The notes under the pieces: model-generated | Database searches by the model: none | Seen by the model: only the letters and a program-made list of their open reading frames with translations | What the model was told of the DNA's origin: nothing | Position numbers and translations under genes: made by a program | Shown: one piece after another, positions 10,411 through 21,841 of the stretch | Numbering within the stretch: the first letter of the stretch is position 1 | Layout of the letters: the number at the start of each line of letters is the position of its first letter | Source of the DNA: Orobanche coerulescens | Taxonomy: Eukaryota; Streptophyta; Magnoliopsida; Lamiales; Orobanchaceae | Assembly: GCA_033398695.1 (NCBI GenBank) | Contig: CM065801.1 | Coordinates: 55,314,358 to 55,378,357 of the forward strand | Length of the DNA stretch: 64,000 nt | Direction of reading: 5' to 3'

Positions 10411-13249
10411 TGTAACACCCCCAATCCGCTCAGGGATATTACACGCCGTAGAACCTTTCCTCAAGGATCTACCAGGCTGGTAACGACATATAACAACTTA
10501 ACCATGCCTTTCAGGCTAAAATGACTCAGTAGACCGATTTGGTCTTTCAACAAATACATACAACTCATGCCCACGCAGGGGACCAAAATACAACTACACC
10601 GTCTAACGGAACAATACAAAGACGGAAAATAAAGTACAATCGAACCAACACACGATATACGGTTCCTCATGTGATTAGTATCGATCATCTTTCATCATCC
10701 TTCGTGCCGACCACGTGTTATGCTCCAAAACACGAATGCAAAAGCAGACATCCACCCCGAATACTGGGGTTAGCAAAACTCCACTGTTTTGCTAGTGCAA
10801 ATACAAAGTGCAAATACGAGCCATACAATTCACATTCCACGAATAACAATACCCGAGGATCCTCAAAGATCCAAACGAAACGAAAAGTACTTCCCGAGGC
10901 AAGGGTTTGAGGAAACATTTCAAAACGAAATATCATAAATCAATGGGAATGATTTATAAAACGGTTTAGAATGCCATCGAGAGTTTTAATAGAAAACAAT
11001 TTAGGATTATCAAATCCTACTTTTCAAAAATCCAAAAGACAAAGGGGTCACCGCCCCAAAAGTTTACTTTCTGGAAAATGACATTAACCAAATCGTTGGG
11101 ATTTTAGCCCCAAATCCGTAAAACGACTTTTACAAAACCCTTGGGATTTTAGCCCCAAATCTCATCAACTCACAGTACACAAGAACGACCACAAGGTTCG
11201 TCTCCCAACATCAAAATCCACAAATAAAGGATTTAAAACATAAACCACAAAATACTCTAGAGCCATCCTAGCCAAGTAGGCCAAACGAACAACTTACCTC
11301 TTACACACTTAGTCAATGCATGCAATCATGAAAACCGTTCAAAAGCACTCATTTCCGGAAATGAACAGTCCACAATTAGCCTCGAGAACAGGCGGCGGAT
11401 ACATTCTCGCTCGAGGCCTCATAGGGACCCTACCGAGTTGGCTACAATTACAAAAAAAACAAAACCACGCACACGCTAAGCCGTGAGAACAGGCGGCAAA
11501 TACATTCTCACTCGAGGCCTTGCAAGGACCACTAACGAGTTGGCTAGCGGTGCGAAACTCGTGAAATCCGGGCGGCGGCATAGATTTCCCTCCTTGACCC
11601 CGTCATCAACACAAGGTGAGTAAATTACACACAATACACGTTACTCATGCAATACTAACATGCTAAGAATGTAAGTTCATTAAGAATACCCACTAGAGAT
11701 GGCCATTAACTCGACACCATTACCAAACTCTTCAAAAATACAATAACAAGCTTAAATACGGAATACACGATTCCATAACTTTAAACAAGAGGAGTATCCT
11801 CATAAAATCCTTCAACGTTCAAAATAATCGAATCATAATCAATTCTCAAAACACCATTCACAAAACACGCGTTTTGAAAGAAAGCCTTTAACGAGGCCAA
11901 ATCGAAATCTTTTGAAACTTCATTTCAAACAACCAAACAAACACATTAAGGCGACCACCGATCATCATATACATAAACGAGAAAAGTATGGGCAAGGTAC
12001 TTGCCTCAAAATCGATACGCAAGTATTCACGAACACGGCTCAAGCGGAAAGCTTCAAACGCCCAATGCTATCGAAGCGGAAGACGGACGAGCGAAAGGGT
12101 TCAACACGGTTTCTTCGCAAGAAACACGACCCTAACATCATACAATCAATAAATCATCGACCATACGAGGAAGAATAATCGTAGAACGCCCGAAAACCCC
12201 TCTAAGACATTTCTAGGACACCTTCAAGGCGTCGGTCAAGAACTCGACTCAAACAACGAATCGATACGATCCAACCATGGAATAATAAAGGAAATGATAT
12301 AATACATCTAAATAATCATCAATCCATCAAAATCCTAAGTTAAATCGGATTAATCGGACGAAAACAACAAAAACCCCAAATTCCCCAAAACTAGATTTCT
12401 AGGAAATCGGCACTGGTCGCTCGATCAAAGGATGTTATAGGACGGATGATTGATGATATGAACCTCCAAACTTCATGTATATGTTGTTAAACAACATGGC
12501 TACAATCTTGGAACACGCCCATCTTCCGAAGAGAAGTGGAAGAAGGAGAAAAATGGCGAAAAAAGCATTCTTTGGGCTTTAAATAGCACAGACTCGGCCG
12601 TGTCCGCCACGACACGGTCGTGGCGCCAGATTGACAGCGAGGACTCGGCCGTGTCTGCGGACACGGTCGCGGCGCGGAGGGCCTTCCGGCGGTGGCCGTC
12701 CGGCGACTTCGGCACGACTCGGCCGTGTCACGGAACACGGTCGGGCGTGTCAGCGATCGTCTCGAGCCAATCCGGAAGAGTTCGGCCGCGGGCCGTGTCG
12801 GACGGACACGGTCGGGCCACGAGGCGAAACTTCCGGCTTATCCGGACGAGCACGGCGCAGGCCGTGTCGGGCGACACGGCCGAAGTTCGGCCGGCAGTGA
12901 TCGGCCAATAACGAGCGGGTGAGCTAAAACGACCATAACTCTCTCGTCCGGACTCCGATTGACTCACCGTTCGAACCATTGGAAAGATAACTCGATGCTC
13001 TATAATATTGCAAAGATTCAGAATTTTTGGAGTTACCAAAAATTAATGGTGACTTTACAAAGTCGAACTCCCACGTGAAAAAGTCCATTAAGGACACGGA
13101 ACTCAATAAAACGACACCGAAACGAACTCGGATGACAAAAAGTGCGGAATTAATCATTCTCGAAATGACGAAAGGTCATGAGCGAGTCGTCAAAACGAAC
13201 TTCCTCCGAAAAAAGAAAATTACCGAAATTCGAAATTGCGGATATTACA
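10411..13249 (-). repeat. 3' LTR of element C
   Basis: Starts TGTAACACCCCCAATCC and ends GGATATTACA on the plus strand. It includes a roughly 110-bp tandem pair at about 11375-11545 and a GC-rich promoter array at 12583-12900. GC-rich open frames through the array are a by-product of composition. Confidence 0.92.
12575..12905 (-). promoter_or_regulatory. C LTR promoter: CGGCCGTGTC / GACACGG hairpin array and TATA-like box
   Basis: Five units pair CGGCCGTGTC with a nearby GACACGG(C/T)CG, so each can fold back (for example 12595-12628, 12646-12672, 12718-12752, 12795-12818, 12858-12885). In minus-strand sense the array ends directly upstream of CTATTTAAAG (about 12578-12588). Layout matches the palindrome arrays of the other LTRs, but the word is different. 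Confidence 0.65.
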
Positions 13250-15542
13250 TTCTACCCTCCTTAAAAGAAGTTTCGTCCCGAAACTTAAAACAAGTAGGGA
13301 GAAGCAATATTCCGCCAGGAAAACTCAATGAGATACGCAAGAAACGCGTAATTAATGCCAAACGGCGAAACGTTACATACAACGCAACGGAACATACGGC
13401 GTGAAAACACGCTCCACGGCGACCAACACAACGTCGCTGTTAGGGATATAATAAAACCAACAAATGACAAGCGTCATCAAACGGATAATATAGCCAAGTC
13501 AATTATCCGACAATCACAAAACACAACGAACGAAAATCAATATGATTGACCAACCCAACGGTGCATCAATCAAAACGCGAGCCAACCGCTGAACAAACAC
13601 GGAATCCCACCGCCTAAGGGATGGAAGATCGAAAACGAAACTAATTTCCCGAACTGAAGGGAATTACGAAGGAGTCTGAATGCTCAATAATCACGAAACG
13701 AGAACAAAAACCGAACAAACAAACGATCGAGACAACAAAAATCGAACAATCATGTCCGAAACACGAAGGATAATAAAATTCAAACAACAACTCCAAGGTT
13801 CACATCTCGACTCGAGACAATACATGATCCGATGAAAACAACAAGATGCACACTGCACTGGATCCACGAAAAGGGAGTAACGATTGAAAGGTCACAACGA
13901 CGAACGAGAAATTCTGAAATAATACCACCCTCGTTCGATCAACAAAGGCAAGGGGCAGGACGAACTCAGAAAAGGTCAATGAACATGATGAGTCGACAAA
14001 GTCGAAAACACAAGAGTTCTAAATCCGATCCACTTCGAATAAAAGAACTAATAGAACCAGATGACGCCACCCCCGAACAAGGTTCACAAGAATCGAACCG
14101 AACTCGAAAAAGTAACATCGATAACCAGATCGACCCACAACAAGGTCGTAGCTCGTTCGGACGATGAAACCGAATTACAGATCAAGTTCGTAAAGTGCCA
14201 ACGAACATGAGCGAATCGATAGACTGGAGAAAGAGAAAATACAGAAGTCAAAATAGTACGGGCATTACCTCCGACCTCGTCCACGAAATTCACAAAAAAC
14301 GGGAGCAAGGTAACAAGACATTAAACAATCGACGCATAACGGAACCATCACCGATGCACACGGTCATACCATACCAACCTCTAACAGCTCGCACATGTGC
14401 GACAACGCCGGAATCACTACGAGGCGATAATATTCAACACCAACATCCCGCCTCTCACAGGGGCTAACACAACAAATGTGTGGAAAACGACTCAACACTC
14501 ACACCGCCAATTCGGTCATACTCGGGAGCAAACATCAAAATGACAACGCGAACATCATACATATATACCCAGCCCTCAAACGGGAATGGATAGGTTTTAA
14601 AAAACGAAAACCTCATTTTGAAAATAATTTGAAGAATACCGATTGATCTTGAGTATCACCTTTCAAAAAATACAAACGTGAAACATCGTTATCGAGACAT
14701 TGGAGAACCATTTCGCATTTGATAAAAATGAGGACATTTTCTCTTAGTGAAAACTTTCAAAATATTCGACCCTCGGGTCTAAATAAAAGTGTTGAAAATA
14801 TCTCAAATATTTTGGTCCTCGAGGTAGAAAAATTTTTGAAATACATTGTGGCACCTAGGATGTACCACAAGAAAATAAGTCATTTGAAAAGTATGTCTCA
14901 AGTTTATTTTTCTAAGATACTCAAGGTTTTCAAAATCCGATAGGCGAATGCCCAAAACTCACACATACCGACGTTCACTAAAACAACTCCTAGCACACGC
15001 ATCAAAAGCGTTTAAAATCAAGACAATACATGTCTTTAAACGAAAATAAACGATAAAATACCACATTGAACAAGACCACCGATAAAATACCCTCCCGCAT
15101 GGCTAGTGAACAAGTCGACGCGTATAAGCACAAAGCTTCCACAATAGAACTTGTAAAGCGTGCGGATTGATTCAAATTCATCGATACGGACAAAAACAAC
15201 AATAAAAAGACATCAAAAGTGACGACACTCCTCGTATAAATCAAATACGAGAGTCGACTAAATACATATCGTGAAATCAAAATTCACATAAGAATTCCAC
15301 CACTTAACAAATAATCATAAAAATAGCTCGTGTCACACGAGGCACAACACAAAAAAAGGAGACTTACTTCCACAGGTCGCACGAAGATGATGATCGCCCC
15401 ACGATACTAATCACGACCAACAAACTCAAACGACGCGTCGCGACACGACTCAGTCAGATAAAATCCGACGAAACAAGACTCAAACAACACGACTTGACCC
15501 GACAACCTAGGTTTTCCTCAACCTAAGCTCTGATACCATTTA
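13250..15542 (-). other. Internal region of element C
   Basis: Noncoding. The PPT and hairpin (AAGTTTCG-GGA-CGAAACTT in minus sense, 13268-13286) adjoin the 3' LTR. The zone 13680-14070 aligns with element H across the CACTA insertion point. Around 14250-14290 is a relic of an LTR start (minus TAATGCCCGTACTATTTTGAC) with a decayed hairpin before it, matching 44880-44960 in element G. The leader (14470-15520) has no gag ATG that I recognise. Confidence 0.75.
15527..15538 (-). other. Primer-binding site of element C
   Basis: TGGTATCAGAGC on the minus strand, complementary to the 3' end of initiator Met-tRNA, 4 bp from the LTR. Confidence 0.93.
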
Positions 15543-18384
15543 TGTAACACCCCCAATCCGCTCAGGGATATTACACGCCGTAGAACCTTTCCTCAAGGAT
15601 CTACCGGGCTGGTAACGACATATAACAACTTAACCATGCCTTTCAGGCTAAAATGACTCAGTAGACCGATTTGGTCTTTCAACAAATACATACAACTCAT
15701 GCCCACGCAGGGGACCAAAATACAACTACACCCGTACAACGGGAACAATACAGCAGCGGAAAATAAAGTACAACTGAACCAACACACGATATACGGTTCC
15801 TCATGTGATTAGTATCGATCATCTTTCATCATCCTTCGTGCCGACCCTGTGTTATGCTCCAAAACCTGAATGCAAAAACAGACATCCACCCCCCGAATAC
15901 TCGGGGTTAGCTCAACTCCACTGTTTTGCTAGTGCAAATACAAAGTGCAAATACGAGCCATACAATTCACATTCCACGAATAACAATACCCGAGGATCCT
16001 CAAAGATCCAAACGAAACGAAAAGTACTTCCCGAGGCAAGGGTTTGAGGAAACATTTCAAAAACGAAATATCATAAATCAATGGGAATGATTTATAAAAC
16101 GGTTTAGAATGCCATCGAGAGTTTTAATAGAAAACAATTTAGGATTATCAAATCCTACTTTTCAAAAATCCAAAAGACAAAGGGGTCACCGCCCCAAAAG
16201 TTTACTTTCTGGAAAATGACATTAACCAAATCGTCGGGATTTTAGCCCCAAATCCGTAAAACGACTTTTACAAAACCCTTGGGATTTTAGCCCCAAATCT
16301 CATCAACTCACAATACACAAGAACGACCACAAGGTTCGTCTCCCAACATCAAAATCCACAAATAAAGGATTTAAAACATAAACCACAAAATACTCTAGAG
16401 CCATCCTAGCCAAGTAGGCCAAACGAACAACTTACCTCTTACACACTTAGTCAATGCATGCAATCATGAAAACCGTTCAAAAGCACTCATTTCCGGAAAT
16501 GAACAGTCCACAATTAGCCTCGAGAACAGGGCGGCAGCATACATTCTCGCTCGAGGCCTCATAGGGACCCTACCGAGTTGGCTACAATTACAAAACAATC
16601 AAAACCACGCACACGCTAAGCCGGGAGAACAGGCGGCGGATACATTCTCACTCGAGGCCTTGCAAGGACCCTAACGAGTTGGCTAGCGGTACGAAACTCG
16701 TGAAATTCAGGGCGGCAGCATAGATTTCCCTCCTTGACCCCGTCGGGCCAACACAAGGTGAGTAAATTACACACAATACACGTTACTCATGCAATACTAA
16801 CATGCTAAGAATGTAAGTTCATTAAGAATACCCACTAGAGATGGCCATTAACTCGACACCATTACCAAACTCTTCAAAAATACAATAACAAGCTTAAATA
16901 CGGAATACACGATTCCATAACTTTAAACAAGAGGAGTATCCTCATAAAATCCTTCAACGTTCAAAATAATCGAATCATAATCAATTCTCAAAACACCATT
17001 CACAAAACACGCGTTTTGAAAGAAAGCCTTTAACGAGGCCAAATCAAATCTTTTGAAACTTCATTTCAAACAACCAAACAAACACATTAAGGCGACCACC
17101 GATCATCATATACATAAAAGCGAGAAAAGTATGGGCAAGGTACTTGCCTCAAAATCGATACGCAAGTATTCCGCGAACACGGCTCAACCGGAAAGCTTCA
17201 AACGCCCAATGCTATCGAAGCGGAAGACGGCGAGCGAAAGGGTTCAACACGGTTTCTTCGCAAGAAACACGACCCTAACATCATACAATCAATAAATCAT
17301 CGACCATACGAGGAAGAATAATCGTAGAACGCCCGAAAACCCCTCTAAGACATTTCTGGACACCTTCAAGGCGTCGGTCAAGAACTCGACTCAAACAACG
17401 AATCGATACGATCCAACCATGGAATAATAAAGGAAATGATATAATACATCTAAATAATCATCAATCCATCAAAATCCTAAGTTAAATCGGATTAATCGAC
17501 GAAAACAACAAAAACCCCAAATTCCCCAAAACTAGATTTCTAGGAAATCGACTGGTCCTCGATCAAAGGATGTTATAGGACGGATGATTGATGATATGAA
17601 CCTCCAAACTTCATGTATATGTTGTTAAACAACATGGCTACAATCTTGGAACACGCCCATCTGCAAGAGAAGTGGAAGAAGGAGAAAAAATGGCGAAAAA
17701 AGCATTGCTGGGCTTTAAATAGCGTAGTGAGACTCGACCGTGTCCGCCGACACGGTCGTGGCGCGATTGACAGCGAGGACTCGGCCGTGTCTGCCGGAAC
17801 ACGGTCGCGCGGAGGGGCCTTCCGAAGCGATGGCCGTCCGAAGCGACTTCGGCACGACTCGGCCGTGTCTGGAACACGGTCGGGCGTGTCAGCGATCGTC
17901 TCGAGCCAATCCGGAAGAGTTCGGCACGGGCCGTGTCGGACGACACGGTCGGGCCACGAGACGAAACTTCCGGCTTATCCGACGAGCACGCAGCACGGGC
18001 CGTGTCGGACGACACGGCCGAAGTTCGGCCGGCGGTGATCGGCAATAACGAGCGGGTGAGCTAAAGCGACCATAACTCTCTCGTCAGGACTCGATTGACT
18101 CACCGTTCGAACCATTGGAAAGCTAACTCGATGCTCTATAATATTGCAAAGATTCAGAATTTTTGGAGTTACCAAAAATTAATGGTGACTTTACAAAGTC
18201 GAACTCCCACGTGAAAAAGTCGATTAAGGACACGGAACTCAATAAAAGCGACACCGAAACGAACTCGGATGACAAAAAGTGCGGAATTAATCATTCTCGA
18301 AATGACGAAAGGTCATGAGCGAGTCGTCAAAAGCGAACTTCCTCCGAAAAAGAAAATTACGAAATTCAAATTGCGGATATTACA
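15543..18384 (-). repeat. 5' LTR of element C
   Basis: Pairs with 10411-13249. Many differences are indels of one to three bases at CG or CNG sites (AGCG against ACG, for example). The promoter array is at 17725-18040. Confidence 0.92.
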
Positions 18385-18940
18385 TTGACCACAATCCGAG
18401 AGACTTCTGGCTCGGCCAGTGGCGTCGCAACCTTCCGGCCGTGGCGTGCGCTCTGGCCGGCCGTGCGTCTTGCGATGTCAGCGATGGCGTGCGCTACTGC
18501 CGATCCTCCCGATCGAACCTTTCGCCCTTACGCCTCGGCCGACTAGCGCGCGCAGCCAACCGCCATAGCGTGCGGCGCCTCCCGGCCGTAGCGTGTGCTA
18601 CTTTCGGGCGTAGCGTGCGCTCGCCGGTTCTGTCTGTCGCCCGGCGGTCGCACACTCGCCGGCCGATTACTGCCCGTCCGGCCACCGTCCCCAACCGTCG
18701 TCCGGCGGTGTCCGACCACCATGATTCGACGACTCGATTTTCCGAAATCGCACGGAACGAACACGACAAAATACTCGGGGACAACATCATTGGTCCGAAA
18801 TGAAAACAACGGATAACAAATCACCACCTATGGTCTTAAACGCCAAAATAAGTTGTCGAGAAAATAATACCGAAACTCGACAACCGGGAAATATCCAAGA
18901 AAAATCCAAAATAACCGGAACGAAAATCGTGGGTATTACA
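18385..18940 (-). repeat. 3' LTR of element B, second segment
   Basis: Continues B's LTR after element C and ends GGGTATTACA at 18940 (minus-strand start TGTAATACCC). It matches 24160-24708. Confidence 0.9.
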
Positions 18941-19681
18941 TTCTACCCCCCTAAAAATAAGTTTCGTCCCGAAACTTAAAACAAAAGCAAGGCGAACCTC
19001 GACAACACACCAGAACTCCATGCAGTATAAAGCCACTACGATCCGATTCAATACGCAAGAATGCTTATGAAAAGCAACGAGCATGAATCATTGCGGTTGA
19101 TAAAACCAAGCAATACAAAAATCAAGTCACAATTCCAACGCTGAAAGTTATGAAATTCCAGTAACTCACAGATTTGGAAGATCGAGTATGAAGAAAATTT
19201 CCCAACACTTATGGAAATCGCAAAATGGCCCAGATGTACAATAATCACGATTTCGAGGTCAAACGATAATGATTGGACAATGATGAACGAATAACAATGA
19301 TCGAACAACAATGATAACCTTTGAAGTTCATACCTCAAATCAAGACATCAATAACTTATAGGAAGCACGAGGTGTTAGTTTCGAACACGGTTCACAAGAA
19401 ATCGATCCGAACTTGGAAAGATCACAACGATATGCACATGAATTTGGAACAATGTCAGAACTCGCTCGAATGACAAATGTGAGAAACAACATAAGGTCAG
19501 AAGCATTAACGAACCCAATCGCCTCAATACGGTCGAACGAAACGGAAACGAGAAGAAGAGAAAAAAAATGTGGGTATTACATCATATCGCCTTCAAAAGA
19601 GGTTTCATCCCCGAAACCTAAATAACGAAAACGAAGTGCTTGAATATCAACCTTCCCGGCCATATCCTCTTGGTCCCGCAT

Positions 19682-19738
19682 CTAATCTCCATAACCAACT
19701 GTACTGTGGTCACGGTCGCGTCCTCTGTCCCTCGGCAT
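19682..19738 (-). pseudogene. gag start relic in element B (18 codons)
   Basis: ATG at 19738 opens MPRDRGRDRDH..., matching the basic Arg/Gly-rich start of the H and F gag proteins (MPRGRGRG, MPRGRDRGRG), and then stops. Everything downstream in gag is deleted. Confidence 0.65.
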
Positions 19739-20764
19739 ACTAAGCAGATTCTCACTCAATACGATTGCACCACTTCGCAAAATTAAATATGCTAAAGTAC
19801 CAACTTAGCATGACATATCACATAAGGTAACCAGTAACAACTCGGAAAGAAAATCCACGAGGTATCCCTTTAAAGAAAATCTTTTGAAAATCCTTGGATT
19901 TGAATGCTATTAGAAATAAACTTTAAAAGTACTTTTAGTACCTCGGGTTGTTTCATCAAAACTTGTAAACATCATACTCTAACCGTTTCATTTGAAATCA
20001 TTTGCCAAAATAATATTTCTGTGTAACCGGCGTTATCAAAATCGTCATGCCTCTACGCATCATCATCACCGTTAACAAACAACAAGTTCACCATGCAAGA
20101 TCATCAAACCATTCTTACATACTCTAACATTTCCAAATCCGAGTTTGAACTTTACACCGAGTGAGATTTCTTTTTATCTTTCACTATATATTTTTGAAAA
20201 GGAAATCGTACTGGTTTTTTAAAAAAAAAAAAAATATATTTTATGATGTGAAAGATTTTTGAAAATCATGTACTCGAATTATTCGAAAATACAATAGTAT
20301 GTTAAAGTCATTTCTGAAAATTCTCCCAACACTACACAAGAATCAACGACGGTAACATTTTACAAGATGTTCAAGGTATTTTAAAACAACTCTTTCAATA
20401 CCGTCGAGGTTTTATTTGAGAATCCTAGGACGGCTTGCAAATTTCAAACAGTTTTCAAAGTTCATACGAAGCCGCCGAATTAATCGAAATGTCAAATTAG
20501 ATTAAAAAAATTGATTCCCACAACTTGCACAAACTTATGAAAGTTTCAGGAAAACATTTTCGAACACACACATACATCAGACATAATTTATCAACTCACC
20601 GAACAAAATCAATTATCACTTAGCGCGAATGAAAGGTCACAACACACGTTCACACAAAACAGTTGTCATCACTAGACAACACACATAGAATACAGTCACA
20701 GACGACTGACTGCAGAAAGTTAGACCTAACGGAAAAAATGCGGTTCCACATCCTCAGTCCCAAC

Positions 20765-20895
20765 GAACTAGCGCACGCTACAACCATTATTTAGCGTGCG
20801 CTATTCATGCTGCATTAGCGCGTGTTACAACAATATTAGCGTGCGCTACTCATGCCACATTAGCGCGCGCTAGCTTGTACTTAGCGTGCGCTAAC
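20765..20895. repeat. Palindrome array in the B leader
   Basis: Six to seven copies of the TAGCGCACGCTA / TAGCGTGCGCTA / TAGCGCGCGCTA word in 130 bp, within the transcribed leader between the primer site and gag. The same arrangement, with shared flanking words such as CATGCCAC, is found in the H leader (30248-30310). Confidence 0.8.
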
Positions 20896-21824
20896 AGCTC
20901 GAGTTCAACACGTGATTACGACATATATACGACATTACTAAAACCGATAGTTACAAATGAACAACGGCATCATATGAATCTAAATGCCATCGATTCACAT
21001 GCTTACAACACTTCGCGAACAACCATCAAAGGACAACTGTCATCAAAAATCGAAATCTCGTCTATTAATAAAGAGAGCTGTCTTAACTCATACCGAACGA
21101 CTTAGCATTCACATCACTGTTTTAGTCTAAAACTGGCAACACTGCCCGAACAACAAGAACATCATCACGTCTTTCTCGACTAGCAGCCATAAAACCGATA
21201 AGTTGAAAACGAGAGTCACGTCTTGTCTACATTTTGTAAACTTCACTTGGGTTCAAAAAACGTGTTTTGAAAACTTATAATACAAAATGAAAATAAAATA
21301 TCGGTAGTTTGACTTCTTAAAAAAAAATTTGGCCTTGAGGTCATAATACGAAAATCAAACTTTTTCCTCCCTTTGGAGGATGTTTTAAAACAAAATATAC
21401 GTGACTCCTCAAAACATGTAATGTTTTAAAATATCACATTGATGAATTCTTCCTTGCGTAACCACATCAAGGCCATTATTCTTGTAAAAACGACTTATAT
21501 CAGGATGTGTGTATATATACATATACGTTGGTACCACTTTTATCCTAGCATCATACGAGGACCAAACAACATAGGCCACATAATCACAAATCACCTTTAA
21601 ACTCCACATCATAATACAAAATCATACAAGTTCGTATATCACAAGGCACAATATAGTAGGGAGACTTACATCCACAGGTCGCACGAAGATGATGGCTGCA
21701 CCATGATACTAATCACGACCGACATTCCACACGACGCGTCGCGACACGACTTAGACAAACACAATCTGACAGGACAAGACACGACAATACCGATGGACCC
21801 ATTGCCTAGGTTTCCGCAACCTAA

Positions 21825-21836
21825 GCTCTGATACCA
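21825..21836 (-). other. Primer-binding site of element B
   Basis: TGGTATCAGAGC on the minus strand, 5 bp from the LTR end at 21842. Confidence 0.93.
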
Positions 21837-21841
21837 TATTC

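Larger units (their letters stand above)
10411..18384 (-). mobile_element. Element C: non-autonomous LTR retrotransposon, innermost nest level
   Basis: Minus-strand element inside the promoter zone of B's left LTR. LTRs are 10411-13249 (2839 bp) and 15543-18384 (2842 bp). The internal region is only 2293 bp, with a perfect initiator-Met primer site and no gag or pol. A clean 5-bp duplication is not visible: the flanks are GCCCA and TTGAC. Comparison with B's intact LTR near 24160 shows that the flanks do belong together, with a few altered bases. Confidence 0.9.
18941..21841 (-). other. Internal region of element B
   Basis: Mostly noncoding. In minus-strand order: primer site (21836-21825), a long leader with an array of TAGCGCACGCTA-type palindromes (20765-20895), a gag start relic (19738-19682, MPRDRGRDRDHSTVGYGD then stop), an internal hairpin plus LTR-start relic (19619-19565), about 600 bp of further sequence, then the real hairpin (18977-18959), PPT and 3' LTR. 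The relic shows that a PPT/LTR junction from another element was absorbed into the body of B. Confidence 0.75.

Noticed and set aside
12600..13039. Several overlapping GC-rich open frames on both strands
   Set aside because: They run through the CGGCCGTGTC hairpin array, where high GC removes stop codons. No protein family was recognised, and the frames are not kept in the paired LTR.
15527..15538. tRNA-like sequence near LTRs
   Set aside because: Only the 12-base primer complement of initiator Met-tRNA is present. No cloverleaf can be formed from the flanks.
18315..18827. Open frames of 94-162 codons rich in Arg
   Set aside because: They span the C/B junction and the GC-rich palindrome zone of the B LTR, and are not conserved in the other LTR.
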